The notes beneath the pieces were generated by a model. That model did not search any database. It had not been told where the DNA came from and worked only from the letters and a program-made list of their open reading frames with translations. From NCBI RefSeq assembly GCF_009765835.1, contig NZ_LMUS01000006.1:764438-828437 (forward strand): a DNA stretch of 64,000 nt, read 5' to 3'. Made by a program: the position numbers and the translations under genes. Below, in pieces: positions 55,500 to 64,000 of this stretch (the first letter of the stretch is position 1; each line of letters begins with the position of its first letter). Source of the stretch: Granulicella sp. L56. Its GTDB lineage: Bacteria > Acidobacteriota > Terriglobia > Terriglobales > Acidobacteriaceae.

Positions 55500-56429
55500 C
55501 TAACGCGCATCGGAATAGTACCCCGTGCGATAGCGCAGAGAATATTTGCTCCCCAGGGCCGGGTCGTTCATCTGCACGCCGATCTTACGCAACGACTGAT
55601 CGTGGCGCACCCCCTGCGGAGCGTAATAGCCAATGACGTACTGGGTGCGAAGGTCGTCGGAGATGTGCGCGAAGGCTGCATCAAGATTTTTGGGATCTTC
55701 GACGTAGTAGTACTTGCCGCCGGTGTCCTCGGACATCTGGATGAGAGCATGTTCGCCGCCGGTATTGCGCCCAGCATCGGCCTCGACGGGCACAATAATG
55801 AGCGAGTAAATCATGACTCCGGCGCGCTGGGCCTGCTCTAGAGCCTGCTCATAGCGTGTGTCTTTCGTGTCGACGCCGTCGGTGATAAGGACGAGGACAC
55901 GACGGCGGCCCGCATCCTGGCGGGTTTGCGAGAGTCGCTGGGAGGCGAGGTAGATCGCATCGTACAAAACGGTTTCGTCGCCAGGCTGCAAGTTGTTCAG
56001 ACCGTGCTCGATCTGCTTCTTCTGGTTGGTAAAGGGGACGATCTCGCGAACGGTATCGGAAAAGTCCATAAGGTCGAACTCGTCCTGATCGCGCAGGATA
56101 GCGTTGACGAAGTGCTTGGCCGCCTCTTTTTCAAGGCGCTCGTTGTTGAAGACGCTCTCGCTTGTATCAAGGGCAAGGACAATGGAGAGCGGAGTAGTCG
56201 ACTCTTTTTCGAAAAAGGCTATCTTTTGCGGATGGCTGTCTTCGCTGATCTGAAAGTCAGTTTGAGTAAGGCCGGGAACAGGCGCTCCATGGGCGTCGGT
56301 GACGTTGACAGCCACGTTGACCAGACGGGTCTCGACCTTGATGGTAGGCACCTGTTGCGGAGGCGGACGGCGCTCGATAGGGGCCTGGGGCAGCAACACG
56401 GCAGCGAGAGCAAGGGCGGCGAGCTTCAT
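55500..56429 (-). CDS. VWFA-domain protein (Acidobacteria-type)
   Basis: 309 aa, exported (hydrophobic N-terminus 1-16). After a short beta segment (VNVAVNVTDAHGAPVPGLTQTDF) a von Willebrand A domain has the MIDAS motif DTSES (Asp88, Ser90, Ser92) and VLITDGVDT. This is the VWFA-related family named after Acidobacteria, where it is multicopy. The start overlaps the moaE stop by four bases (ATGA), so it is co-translated with the molybdopterin genes; why is unclear. No partner ATPase or transporter is next to it. Confidence 0.85.
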   Translation of the reverse strand: MKLAALALAAVLLPQAPIERRPPPQQVPTIKVETRLVNVAVNVTDAHGAPVPGLTQTDFQISEDSHPQKIAFFEKESTTPLSIVLALDTSESVFNNERLEKEAAKHFVNAILRDQDEFDLMDFSDTVREIVPFTNQKKQIEHGLNNLQPGDETVLYDAIYLASQRLSQTRQDAGRRRVLVLITDGVDTKDTRYEQALEQAQRAGVMIYSLIIVPVEADAGRNTGGEHALIQMSEDTGGKYYYVEDPKNLDAAFAHISDDLRTQYVIGYYAPQGVRHDQSLRKIGVQMNDPALGSKYSLRYRTGYYSDAR

Positions 56430-56878
56430 CCGCGCGTCTCCTTTGCGGCGACCAACTCGTCGGGAAAGGGCTCACCCGCGGCCCAGACGACTCCGTCAGC
56501 GAAGTACTCCTTCTTCCAGATGGGAACAGTCTTTTTGAGCGTATCGATGAGCCAGCGGCAGGCATCAAAAGCGGCTGCACGATGGGCCGAAGCGACAACG
56601 ATCAGGACGCTGGTCTCGCCTACTTCAAGGCGTCCAAGGCGGTGCAGGAGAGTCACGTCGCGGATAGGGAATTTCGCGAGCGCCTCGGCTGCAAGACTGC
56701 GCATCTGGTTCAGCGCCATCTCCTCGTAGGCTTCGTAGTCGAGGAAGAGGGTCTGCCGCCCCCGGGTATTATTGCGGACGATGCCGTCGAAGACGCAGAC
56801 CGCGCCGTCGGGGGCAGACTTGATCTCTTCGAGTGCCTGCGCCGAGGGGATGACCGCTGTACTGAGCTCGACTCTCAT
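56426..56878 (-). CDS. moaE: Molybdopterin synthase catalytic subunit MoaE
   Basis: 150 aa from ATG at 56878, which overlaps the moaD stop as ATGA; a GTG at 56887 is possible. GAVCVFDGIVRNNTRGRQTLFLDYEAYEEMA, LLHRLGRLEVGE, VASAHRAAAFDA and KKTVPIWKKEYF cover the active-site residues. It adds two sulfurs to cPMP using thiocarboxylated MoaD to give molybdopterin. Between moaD and a VWA gene. Confidence 0.95.
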   Translation of the reverse strand: MRVELSTAVIPSAQALEEIKSAPDGAVCVFDGIVRNNTRGRQTLFLDYEAYEEMALNQMRSLAAEALAKFPIRDVTLLHRLGRLEVGETSVLIVVASAHRAAAFDACRWLIDTLKKTVPIWKKEYFADGVVWAAGEPFPDELVAAKETRG

Positions 56879-57141
56879 ACCTCGCACCTGCTTGGTGCGC
56901 CTCCACTGACCGGAGGTAGCAGGGCTACTTCGTCGCCTTCGCGCAGCGTGGTCGAAAGTGCGGCATACTCTTGATTGACGGCCACGGCAAGCGCCCTCCA
57001 GACGTCGCTCTGCTTAGACGTTTGAGCGCGTAAAAGGCTGAGGAGAGAGTCGACAGTTGCGCCGTCGGGCAGGTCGATGGGCTCGCGCTCGCTTGCGAAG
57101 AGGTCTTTCAGGGTTCCGAAGTAGAGCACGTTGACGCGCAT
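56875..57141 (-). CDS. moaD: Molybdopterin synthase sulfur-carrier subunit MoaD, with C-terminal extension
   Basis: 88 aa ubiquitin-like protein (MRVNVLYFGTLKDLF ... REGDEVALLPPVSGG). The Gly80-Gly81 pair that must be terminal to carry the thiocarboxylate is here followed by seven residues, APSRCEV, before the stop. Those codons also contain the ribosome-binding region of moaE and overlap its start. Either the tail is cut off, the frame is misread, or the protein works differently. No other moa gene is close. Confidence 0.88.
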   Translation of the reverse strand: MRVNVLYFGTLKDLFASEREPIDLPDGATVDSLLSLLRAQTSKQSDVWRALAVAVNQEYAALSTTLREGDEVALLPPVSGGAPSRCEV

Positions 57142-57167
57142 GTGGGTAGGATATCGCGCTAACGAGT

Positions 57168-57719
57168 TTAGTCGAACAGGCGCGGATTGGCTTCCTCTTC
57201 GGGCGACGGATACCAGAGGCGGCGGCCTTCAATCCGGGCAAACTTCGTCAACTCGTGCGGCTTGCGAAAGCTGCGCCCAGTAGCAGGAACGAAGATATCT
57301 TCCACACTGCCGCCGCAGGCAAGCACAGCGTCTCCGATGAGTGAGCGGTGGCACCGCCAGGGCACAGCTTCGGCACACATAATCGCCGTTGCGTCGAGGT
57401 CTGGCAGAGCCATCAGCCAGTCGATCTGAGCGGAATATTCGGAAGTCTGCATATAGTCGGCATAGCCACGGAAACTTTCGTTGCGCCACCCTCGGTTAAT
57501 GCTGTCTTTGTGGGTGGGGCGGCGGCCTCCGAGCGCTTTTCTCCAGACGGGAGTAATACCTGCGGCTTCGAGGGCTGCGAAGAGAGTTGGCTGCTCGAAC
57601 TGTGGATTATGGCGGGAGCGAGGGATCGTTCTGACATCAATGAGCACGCGGCAGCCGTTGTCTTTAAGAGCCTGAATGAAGACTTCGAGCGGCAGCGTAG
57701 AGTGGCCAACTGTCATCAT
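57168..57719 (-). CDS. DUF488 family protein
   Basis: 183 aa from ATG at 57719 with GAGGA upstream; an open frame continues to 57836 across the lon terminator and is not used. MMTVGHSTLPLEVFIQALKDNGCRVLIDVRTIPRSRHNPQF is typical for DUF488, and CAEAVPWRCHRSLIGD has two nearby cysteines, seen in the family. No enzyme activity is established. It begins 26 bp before moaD on the same strand, so it may be transcribed with the moaD-moaE-VWA cluster. Confidence 0.85.
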   Translation of the reverse strand: MMTVGHSTLPLEVFIQALKDNGCRVLIDVRTIPRSRHNPQFEQPTLFAALEAAGITPVWRKALGGRRPTHKDSINRGWRNESFRGYADYMQTSEYSAQIDWLMALPDLDATAIMCAEAVPWRCHRSLIGDAVLACGGSVEDIFVPATGRSFRKPHELTKFARIEGRRLWYPSPEEEANPRLFD

Positions 57720-57743
57720 GAAAGCTTGTCCTCTCTGCGAAAG

Positions 57744-57776
57744 AAAAGCGGCCCCTTTTTCGGAGCCGCTTTTTTG
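57744..57776 (-). terminator. Terminator after lon
   Basis: AAAAGCGGC pairs with GCCGCTTTT around a 12-base loop with further partial pairing, about 20 bp after the lon stop. T runs follow on both strands, so it may work in both directions. Confidence 0.7.
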
Positions 57777-57795
57777 TTGGATTGCGAGACTGCTT

Positions 57796-60246
57796 TTAGA
57801 CGGCTGCCTGCAAGACCTCTTCGCGGATTTGCTCATCCTGCGCTGCCTCGCGCTTCGTGTGAGGCAGAGCTACGGCAAGCACATCCTCAATGTGCGAGGC
57901 GTAGTGGATCGTAACCCCCTCGGTCTGGTCGGGCGTCAGGTCTTCGTCCACCTGCTGCTTGCACTCGATGGGCATGATAACGTCACGGACGCCAGCGCGT
58001 TTGGCGGCAAGAAACTTCTCCTTGATGCCGCCTACCGGCAGGACATTCCCGCTGAGCGTAATCTCTCCGGTCATCGCCGTAAGCGGATGAATCGGAGTAT
58101 TCGTCAGCAGGCTGACCAGCGCCGTAGCCATGGTTACGCCAGCCGAGGGACCATCCTTCGGGATAGCTCCGGCAGGCACATGGATGTGCAGGTCGGTGTC
58201 CTTGGTGAAATCCTCGTCGAGCCCAAAGGATGCCGCGTTCGACCGAACCCAGGTGAGCGCAGCCTGCATGCTCTCCTTCATCACGTCGCCGATCTGGCCG
58301 GTGATCGTGAAGCCGCCCTTGCCCTTCATGCGGTTGGCTTCGATGAAGAGCACATCGCCACCCGCCGGTGTCCAGGCGAGGCCTACCGCGACGCCTGCTC
58401 GCTTGGTGCGCTCTGCGATCTCAGTGTCGACGCGAACCTTGATGCCGCCAAGGAACTCGTGCACGATCTCCGGCGTAATGACGACCTTCTCCGTTTTACC
58501 TTCGGCTACGCGACGGGCCACCTTGCGGCAGACCGTTCCGATCAGCTGTTCGAGCTTGCGAACACCTGCCTCGCGAGTGTAGTGACGCGCGATCAGGTGC
58601 ACGCTTGCCGTTGGAAACTCGACAATCTCAGGATTGATGCCGTTCTCCTTGATCTGGCGCGGAATCAGGTAGCGCTCGGCGATGTTGACCTTCTCTTCCT
58701 CGGTGTAGCCGGTCAACTCGATGATTTCCATGCGGTCCAGCAGCGGCGCAGGCACCGTGTCGAGCTGATTGGCGGTGCAGATGAAGAGCACCTTGGAGAG
58801 ATCGAACGGCTGGTCGAGATAATTGTCGCGGAACGTATTGTTCTGTTCCGGGTCCAACGTCTCAAGCAGCGCGCTGGCAGGGTCGCCACGGAAGTCGCGG
58901 CCCAGCTTGTCGATCTCGTCGAGCATAAAGACGGGATCGTTGGTCTCGACGCGCTTCAGGTTCTGGATGATCTGACCGGGGAGCGCACCGATGTAGGTAC
59001 GGCGATGACCGCGAATCTCGGCCTCGTCGTGCATACCGCCCAGCGAGATGCGGGAGAACTTGCGTCCCAGCGCCTTGGCGATGCTGCGGCCAAGCGAAGT
59101 TTTACCCACGCCCGGAGGCCCGACAAAGCACAGGATCGGCCCCTTCATATCCGGCTTCAAGCGACGCACGGAAAGGTAGTCGAGGATGCGATCCTTCACC
59201 TTCTGCAAGCCGTAGTGATCGGTGTCGAGAATCTCCTTCGCCTTGACGATGTCGATCTCGCTGGCGGAACTCTTTGCCCATGGCAACACAGCCAGCCACT
59301 CCACATAGTTGCGGGTGAGGCTGTAGTCGGCAGCCATGGCGTTCATGCGGCTGAGGCGGGAAAGCTCCTTGAGGGCATCTTTCTTGACCTCTTCGGGCAT
59401 TCCAGCGTTTTCGATCTTCTCTTTCAACTCGGCAATATCCTTTTGCGAGTCATCGAGATCGCCCAACTCCTTCTGAATGGCCTTCATCTGCTCGCGCAGG
59501 TAGTAGTCGCGCTGCGACTGCTGCACCGAGTCCTGCACCTCGCTCTGAATCTTGTTGCGAAGCTGCTGGACCTCAAGCTCCTTGGCGAGATGCTTGTTGA
59601 TGCGCTCCAGACGAGCGGAGACATCCGGAGTTTCGAGTAACTCCTGCTTGTCGGTCGTTGTAAGGAACGGCAACGACGAGGCGATGAAATCCGCCAAACG
59701 GCCCGGCTCTTCGATGTTGATGGCGATGGTTTGCAGATCGTCCGACAGCGTCGGCGACGAGGTCACGATGGACTGGAACTGGCTGACGACATTGCGCTGC
59801 AGGGCCTCCGCCTCAGGCGAAGCCGTGGGCTCGATCTCTTCGATGGTCTCGGCTTCGGCCATCATGAAGGGGGTCAACTGCGAAAATTCGCCCAGATGCA
59901 CACGCTCGTTGCCTTCGGTGAAGACGAAGAGGCTCTGGTTGGGCATCTTGACGACTTTGTGGACAGTCGCACGGGTGCCAATGGCATATAAATCCGCGGG
60001 CTGCGGCGTATCCTGACGTGCGTCGCGCTGGGCCACCACAAGGATGGTCTTCTCTTCACCGAGCGACTGAATGAGCTGGATGGAGCTTTCGCGACCCACC
60101 GTCAGAGGAAGAACGGCATGAGGGAAGAGCACGGTATCGCGAACGGGAAGGACCGGAACCGGTCTCTTTGCAACTGCCTGCTCTTCAGCAGTTTCTCCGT
60201 TTTTGGATGCCTTCGGTTGAATTACACTTACGAAATCGTTCGACAT
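57796..60246 (-). CDS. lon: ATP-dependent Lon protease
   Basis: 816 aa. Begins with the LON substrate-recognition domain ([27 protein letters not shown]), continues with an AAA+ module containing GPPGVGKTS and ends in the Ser-Lys peptidase domain: Ser701 in GPSAGVTM and Lys744 in GGIKEKF. It degrades damaged and regulatory proteins. ATG at 60246 with AGAGGGA upstream is chosen over the open frame reaching 60306. A long opposite-strand frame is a shadow. Confidence 0.97.
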   Translation of the reverse strand: MSNDFVSVIQPKASKNGETAEEQAVAKRPVPVLPVRDTVLFPHAVLPLTVGRESSIQLIQSLGEEKTILVVAQRDARQDTPQPADLYAIGTRATVHKVVKMPNQSLFVFTEGNERVHLGEFSQLTPFMMAEAETIEEIEPTASPEAEALQRNVVSQFQSIVTSSPTLSDDLQTIAINIEEPGRLADFIASSLPFLTTTDKQELLETPDVSARLERINKHLAKELEVQQLRNKIQSEVQDSVQQSQRDYYLREQMKAIQKELGDLDDSQKDIAELKEKIENAGMPEEVKKDALKELSRLSRMNAMAADYSLTRNYVEWLAVLPWAKSSASEIDIVKAKEILDTDHYGLQKVKDRILDYLSVRRLKPDMKGPILCFVGPPGVGKTSLGRSIAKALGRKFSRISLGGMHDEAEIRGHRRTYIGALPGQIIQNLKRVETNDPVFMLDEIDKLGRDFRGDPASALLETLDPEQNNTFRDNYLDQPFDLSKVLFICTANQLDTVPAPLLDRMEIIELTGYTEEEKVNIAERYLIPRQIKENGINPEIVEFPTASVHLIARHYTREAGVRKLEQLIGTVCRKVARRVAEGKTEKVVITPEIVHEFLGGIKVRVDTEIAERTKRAGVAVGLAWTPAGGDVLFIEANRMKGKGGFTITGQIGDVMKESMQAALTWVRSNAASFGLDEDFTKDTDLHIHVPAGAIPKDGPSAGVTMATALVSLLTNTPIHPLTAMTGEITLSGNVLPVGGIKEKFLAAKRAGVRDVIMPIECKQQVDEDLTPDQTEGVTIHYASHIEDVLAVALPHTKREAAQDEQIREEVLQAAV

Positions 60247-60570
60247 TGAGTGTCCCTCTATCAGATTACCAGCTATTGGATGCAGCAAGTCATAATCTGG
60301 TCGCAACCCGATCCCCTGCCCTGTAAGACGCCGTCTGGCCTCCCTCCGTCATCGGCGTGGCAGCTTTATTCATGAGGAGCTGTGGATATCCATCTGCCGC
60401 GGACTTTGCCAGCGAAAAATGCCGCCATACTCGATTTTTCATTGAAAACAAAAAAGTTAAAGCGGCGATAACAAACTTGGCTGAGCATAATAGAAGGGCC
60501 GTGACAGCATTAGCCCATTTTCCCAGATTCGAGATGAATGGATGGAGAAAAACTAGAAGACGACTCGCTT
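60247..60570. other. Intergenic region upstream of lon
   Basis: About 320 bp between lon and the next leftward gene, with lower GC than lon. It should hold the lon promoter, but no convincing heat-shock box or CIRCE-like repeat was found. A short + strand frame in 60538-60750 overlaps the next gene and has no RBS. Confidence 0.4.
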
Positions 60571-61128
60571 CTAAATGCTAGTGGTGCCGAGAGAGCTTCG
60601 TGCCTGAAGAAATACATCAAAAAACTCGCTCTTAGGCCAGCTCCTAACCTCATTGAGTGCGTCGACTGGAGCAAATTTGGTGAACAATTCGCGCCCCTTT
60701 TGTGTGAGCAAGTCCGGCCTATTCAGATGAAACCACCACAAAAACGCTGACTCATATTCGTTGGCTGGTATGTCGACAGAACGCAGTCCCAAGATGGAGA
60801 ATATGAAGAATATTTCGGCCAAAACTGGTTGAAGCTCGATCGTTCCATTCGGATCATGGTCGGCGTGTTTGAAGAAGTTAGCCCCCTTCTTTACGTGGGC
60901 TGCAAATACCCGTCTAAACCGCTCGGGAACAGCTATGGCATCGAAAATTAGGGTTTGTGTCCGGCCCTGCTTCTTGCTGATGGCATGTACGACCTCGTAA
61001 GCAGCATAAGCAAGTGCATGTATCGAAACCTGGTCTTTGTCGCGGAACCAAAGCTCTATTGCGGTGGCTAATTGCCTCCTCGCAGCCTCCAGTTTTGACA
61101 CGGTTACAGCGGCTGGTAGCTCCGGCAT
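60571..61128 (-). CDS. Hypothetical protein, less GC-rich than neighbours
   Basis: 185 aa, all-helical by appearance, cytoplasmic. KLEAARRQLATAIELWFRDKDQVSIHALAYAAYEVVHAISKK followed by VKKGANFFKHADHDPNGTIE forms a recognisable but unnamed pattern seen in scattered bacteria; it is somewhat HEPN-like in feel but lacks a clear RxxxxH motif. The codons are visibly more AT-rich than those of lon or pheA, which suggests later acquisition. It stands alone between well-conserved genes. Confidence 0.65.
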   Translation of the reverse strand: MPELPAAVTVSKLEAARRQLATAIELWFRDKDQVSIHALAYAAYEVVHAISKKQGRTQTLIFDAIAVPERFRRVFAAHVKKGANFFKHADHDPNGTIELQPVLAEIFFIFSILGLRSVDIPANEYESAFLWWFHLNRPDLLTQKGRELFTKFAPVDALNEVRSWPKSEFFDVFLQARSSLGTTSI

Positions 61129-61254
61129 ACACTCTTAGCCCCATACGGTGAATTAGGCTTATTCTACGCGGGAGTACCCTAGAGCCATGAGTAAACCTTG
61201 GATGTATATTATTACCGTTAAATAAATACAAACCAAGACGCCTCAACCGGAACG

Positions 61255-62076
61255 CTATGCTGCCTTATACCGGCCCAGAACTTTGACCATCCGACAGTGC
61301 TGGCGCAACGCAGCGATGGCGGCATCGGCTTTTACTGCGTCTTCAAAGCGAATATCCACGTAAAAAGCATACTCCCAGGGGCTGCCGGGGACTGGGCGGG
61401 ATTCGATTTTGGTCAGATCCATGCCCGCTTCGGCCAATCGCACGAGCGCAGCCACCAGCGTTCCGGGACGATGCTCGATGGCGAAGGCCACGCTCATCTT
61501 GTCTGCTTTCTCCAATTCGGCGACGTCTTGGGCAGCGTCATCGCGGCGTATGAGGTGGAAGCGGGTGTAATTTTCGGCGTGGTCTTCGACTCCGGCCAGC
61601 AGGACTTCGCCGCCGTATTCGGTGGCAGCCAGCACGGGGGCCATGCCGGCAACGTCGCGCAGACCAGCTTCCATTACGTGCTTCACGCTGCCTGCGGTGT
61701 CGTAGAACGATACAACTTCAAACTCCGGATGGCTGGCGAGAAAGTGGCGGCACTGCGAAAGGGCCACCGGATGCGAGATCACCTTGCGGATGTCAGCAAG
61801 CTTTACGCCGGGCATCGCAATCAGGTTGTGGCGAATATGCATCAGGCTCTCGCGCTCGATGCGCACGGGAAGTTCCAGCAGCAGGTCGTAGTGCTCGGCG
61901 ACTGAGCCGTGGAGACTGTTTTCAATGGGCAACACCGCGCCGTCGACCTCGCCTGATACAACCTTTGCCAATACTTCGGCTGATACACTGCAGGGGACAA
62001 TCTCTGCGTTCCCCAGCATCTGAAGGGTCGCCATATGGCTATTCGACCCCAACTCTCCCTGAATCGCAATCCTCAA
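61255..62076 (-). CDS. pheA: Prephenate dehydratase
   Basis: 273 aa, monofunctional. The PDT domain shows IAIQGELGSNSHMA, LPIENSLHGSVAEHYDLL and the TRFHLI catalytic motif; the C-terminal ACT domain has GMDLTKIESRPVPGSPWEYAFYVD, the phenylalanine-binding ESRP motif. It makes phenylpyruvate from prephenate and is expected to be feedback-inhibited by phenylalanine. No chorismate mutase domain is attached, and no Phe-rich leader frame precedes it. Confidence 0.95.
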   Translation of the reverse strand: MRIAIQGELGSNSHMATLQMLGNAEIVPCSVSAEVLAKVVSGEVDGAVLPIENSLHGSVAEHYDLLLELPVRIERESLMHIRHNLIAMPGVKLADIRKVISHPVALSQCRHFLASHPEFEVVSFYDTAGSVKHVMEAGLRDVAGMAPVLAATEYGGEVLLAGVEDHAENYTRFHLIRRDDAAQDVAELEKADKMSVAFAIEHRPGTLVAALVRLAEAGMDLTKIESRPVPGSPWEYAFYVDIRFEDAVKADAAIAALRQHCRMVKVLGRYKAA

Positions 62077-62224
62077 ATCAGACCCCTCAAAAGTCTTATT
62101 TTAGTGCTCGCTGGCAACCTCGCCCTCAGACCCGGCAACTTACAGAAAGGCCATGTGCCCTTGCAGTGATTGATTGCAAACTGCAGAAACAAGCACCGGA
62201 CATCAACTTTCAGGAGAACGACCA

Positions 62225-62374
62225 ATGCTTTGGACTATCACGATTATCCTCTTCATTCTCTGGATCGTAGGACTCGTCAGCAGCTATACGCTTGGCGGCT
62301 GGATTCATATCCTTCTGGTCCTTGCCATCATCGTTCTTATCTTCAATCTTTTGTCCGGCAGACGAGCGCTTTAG
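62225..62374 (+). CDS. Lmo0937-like small membrane protein
   Basis: 49 aa from ATG at 62225 with CAGGAG upstream. Two hydrophobic spans (ITIILFILWIVGLVSS and ILLVLAIIVLIFNLL) joined by a YTLGGWIH turn match the lmo0937/DUF5670 family, two-span proteins of unknown function often found beside stress genes. CsbD follows 55 bp later on the same strand. Confidence 0.82.
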   Translation: MLWTITIILFILWIVGLVSSYTLGGWIHILLVLAIIVLIFNLLSGRRAL

Positions 62375-62429
62375 CCCGGCCGACGAACGCGATACGGCCC
62401 ACAACCCAAGCTGGAAACGGAGCGATTCA

Positions 62430-62780
62430 ATGAACAAGGAAAATGTAACAGGTAAATTTGACCAGGTTGCAGGCAAAGTCAAACAGAAGGTCGGCGAAGC
62501 AGTTGGAGACCAGAAACTTGCCAATTCCGGCGCAGCCCAGCAAGTGAAAGGCGCGGCGAAAGAAGCCTGGGGCAACGCCAAGGATACGGCAGCCGCTGCA
62601 AGCGACAAAGCCAGCGCACAGAGTCAAGTAGAAGGCGCAGATCTGAAGCACCGCGCCGAAGACAAAGCCCATGACGTCCGCGAGAAGATCACCTCGACCG
62701 CTCAGAACGTCAAGGATAAGATCAATGCAAAGCTGGACGACGTGAAGCATCACGATGATGATGTACGGCAAGTTCACTAA
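62430..62780 (+). CDS. CsbD family stress-response protein
   Basis: 116 aa hydrophilic helical protein. MNKENVTGKFDQVAGKVKQKVGEAVGDQKLANSG is the CsbD signature; the rest is Lys/Ala/Asp-rich repeats (KDTAAAASDKAS, KHRAEDKAHDVREKI) like LEA proteins. Longer than the usual 60-70 aa because of that second half. CsbD members are general-stress genes in Gram-positives. Start ATG at 62430 with GGAG upstream. Confidence 0.88.
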   Translation: MNKENVTGKFDQVAGKVKQKVGEAVGDQKLANSGAAQQVKGAAKEAWGNAKDTAAAASDKASAQSQVEGADLKHRAEDKAHDVREKITSTAQNVKDKINAKLDDVKHHDDDVRQVH

Positions 62781-62796
62781 GCCGTAGCAGGTCACA

Positions 62797-62826
62797 AAAA
62801 AGCCCACCATCACTGGTGGGCTTTTT
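62797..62826. terminator. Bidirectional terminator between csbD and ubiA-like gene
   Basis: AAAAAGCCCACC and GGTGGGCTTTTT form a 12-bp perfect stem with a six-base loop; T runs flank both sides. It serves the csbD transcript and, on the other strand, covers the end of the prenyltransferase gene, whose stop codon lies in it. Confidence 0.85.
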
Positions 62827-63691
62827 ATCGCCGCAACAGAACATCTGCCGCGACGAAGCCAAAAAACACCACCGAAATAACGCCGTTCAAAGTAAAGAAA
62901 GCCGCATTCATCCGGCGCATGTCTTTGGGAGAGATAATCAGGTGCTCATAGAGCAGCAGTAACCCCACCAGTACCACGCCCAACACAGCGACCTTGCCCA
63001 GTCCAAAGAGCACAATCAGCCAGCAGAGCATCAGCAGCATCCCAATGTGCATGGCCCGAGCGATCCAGAAAGCAGCCCCGACGCCAAAGGCCTGCGGAAT
63101 GCTGTTCAGCCCTGCCTTGCGATCATGCTCGAAGTCCTGGCAAGCATAGAGCACGTCGAAGCCGCCAACCCAAAGAAGCACCGCAGCGGTAAGCACGACT
63201 ATGCGGACATCGAGCGAGCCACGCACCGCGATCCACGCAGCCGAAGGGGCAATCCCTAATGCCAGACCGAGAACTAAGTGCGACCAGCGCGTGATGCGTT
63301 TCATGTAGCTATACGCCAGCACCACGGCAAGCGCCAGCGGAGCAAGCTCCAGCGTAAGTTTGTTCAACTCCGCCGCACCCACCGCGAAGAGGACGACGGA
63401 CACCACAACGAAGCCGCCTACAAAATTACTGCTCAGCATTCCTGCGGGGATGGCACGCATAGCAGTTCGCGGATTTACTGCATCGAGCCGCGCGTCGACC
63501 AGCCGGTTGAACGCCATCGCCGCCGAGCGCGCCGCCACCATACAAACTACGATCCAACCCAACACACGCAGCGGAGGCCAGCCATGCGCAGCCAACACAG
63601 CGCCTGTAAGCGCGAACGGCAAGGCAAAGATCGAGTGTTCCCACTTGATCATCTCAAACGTTACCGCTGTACTCTTCCACAATGAGGTCAT
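62825..63691 (-). CDS. UbiA-family prenyltransferase (4-hydroxybenzoate or MqnP-like)
   Basis: 288 aa with about eight membrane helices. The first Asp-rich motif is NRLVDARLD (Asn62, Asp66, Asp70) and the second YACQDFEHDRKAG. The enzyme attaches a polyprenyl chain to an aromatic acid in quinone synthesis; the subgroup with these motifs in Acidobacteria may act in the futalosine menaquinone pathway (MqnP), but no other mqn gene is in view. No RBS is obvious. Confidence 0.88.
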   Translation of the reverse strand: MTSLWKSTAVTFEMIKWEHSIFALPFALTGAVLAAHGWPPLRVLGWIVVCMVAARSAAMAFNRLVDARLDAVNPRTAMRAIPAGMLSSNFVGGFVVVSVVLFAVGAAELNKLTLELAPLALAVVLAYSYMKRITRWSHLVLGLALGIAPSAAWIAVRGSLDVRIVVLTAAVLLWVGGFDVLYACQDFEHDRKAGLNSIPQAFGVGAAFWIARAMHIGMLLMLCWLIVLFGLGKVAVLGVVLVGLLLLYEHLIISPKDMRRMNAAFFTLNGVISVVFFGFVAADVLLRR

Positions 63692-63699
63692 TCCTCTAT

Positions 63700-63740
63700 C
63701 GTAAAAGAGATAAGGCCACGTGGCATCGCTAACGTGGCCT
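63700..63740 (-). terminator. Terminator after the BON-domain gene
   Basis: AGGCCACGT (63713-63721) pairs with ACGTGGCCT (63732-63740) around a ten-base loop. On the minus strand the stem is followed by TATCTCTTTT. It ends the BON gene before the prenyltransferase gene. Confidence 0.7.
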
Positions 63741-63758
63741 CTCGTTCAACCTGGACAC

Positions 63759-64000
63759 CTATTTTTCGCTCTGAGCCGGAGCGCCCGCCACCTGCAAGTC
63801 GTTGACGACTTTGAAAACTCCGCCGACACCGTTTGCGCGAATACCGGCAATCTCCTTGTCCGACTGGCTGTCCACGACACCCGACAAGGTTACGTTTCCA
63901 TTGATAACCGTGATCCGAATCGGCTTCGCCGGATCGAGTGCGTACTTGTTCAACTGCGGTGCACCATAGATGGCGCGGGCTTCAGCCAGTCGAATGCGGT
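63759..64000 (-). CDS. BON domain protein (partial, 5' end outside window)
   Basis: The frame is open to the right edge, so the N-terminus is missing. The visible 80 residues contain IRITVINGNVTLSGVVDSQSDKEIAG and GVFKVVNDLQV, the second half of a BON (OsmY-like) domain that binds phospholipid and occurs in periplasmic stress proteins. A TTG at 63953 is only an internal codon. The tail GAPAQSEK ends the protein. Confidence 0.83.
   Translation of the reverse strand, partial: RIRLAEARAIYGAPQLNKYALDPAKPIRITVINGNVTLSGVVDSQSDKEIAGIRANGVGGVFKVVNDLQVAGAPAQSEK

Noticed and set aside
57676..59640. 654-aa open frame antisense to lon
   Set aside because: Covers conserved Lon motifs on the other strand; translation is a shadow with no family resemblance.

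Overview
The window is a chromosomal segment of an acidobacterium, most likely from the Terriglobia/Acidobacteriaceae (Edaphobacter, Granulicella and Terriglobus are the kind of genera meant; the genus cannot be fixed from sequence reading alone). The pointers are a VWFA protein of the type named after Acidobacteria, a very large TonB receptor with an N-terminal carboxypeptidase-regulatory-like domain and no SusD partner, a CRTAC1 (ASPIC/UnbV) plus TPR pair, a PEP-CTERM protein, DinB/DUF1569 proteins and moderately high GC. No tRNA, rRNA, CRISPR array, transposase or phage gene was seen. Coding density is high; both ends cut a gene (glutamate racemase on the left, a BON-domain protein on the right).

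Region by region. 1-10 kb: end of murI, small DinB-like and reductase-like enzymes, EVE protein, fabI, an Uup-type ABC-F ATPase, secreted proteins and a rhamnogalacturonan-acetylesterase-like hydrolase. 10-20 kb: secA, then a leftward set of lipoprotein, sensor kinase and NtrC-type regulator, and a TPR-rich lytic transglycosylase. 20-24.5 kb: an ECF sigma/anti-sigma pair and a siroheme operon (sulfite/nitrite reductase, siroheme synthase N domain, uroporphyrinogen-III methyltransferase). This operon is preceded by a tiny cysteine-rich reading frame and a terminator-like hairpin, which together look like a cysteine-sensing attenuator. 24.5-27.4 kb: PEP-CTERM protein, an atypical response regulator, a PilZ protein and an esterase. 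27.5-32.6 kb: translation operon rpsP-khpA-rimM-trmD-rplS, then rnhB, a PIG-L deacetylase and pdxH.

32.6-50.1 kb is a carbohydrate-use island: GH5, GH3, GH2 and GH35 enzymes, a TonB receptor, a TPR/CRTAC1 pair, two LacI-family regulators and a decayed SMP-30 gene. The same 14-bp palindrome (GACAAACGTTTGTC) lies over the predicted -35 regions of both the GH3 gene and the TonB receptor, so the island is probably one regulon for uptake and breakdown of a beta-linked plant or microbial glycan. A different palindrome precedes the GH35-GH2 pair.

50.1-64 kb returns to housekeeping: glyS/glyQ, recO, a ferredoxin, an inositol-monophosphatase-family gene, a moaD-moaE-VWA cluster with overlapping start/stop codons, a DUF488 protein, lon, an unidentified gene of less GC-rich composition, pheA, two stress-type small proteins (lmo0937-like and CsbD), a UbiA-family prenyltransferase and the BON protein. 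Strong hairpin terminators separate several of these units.
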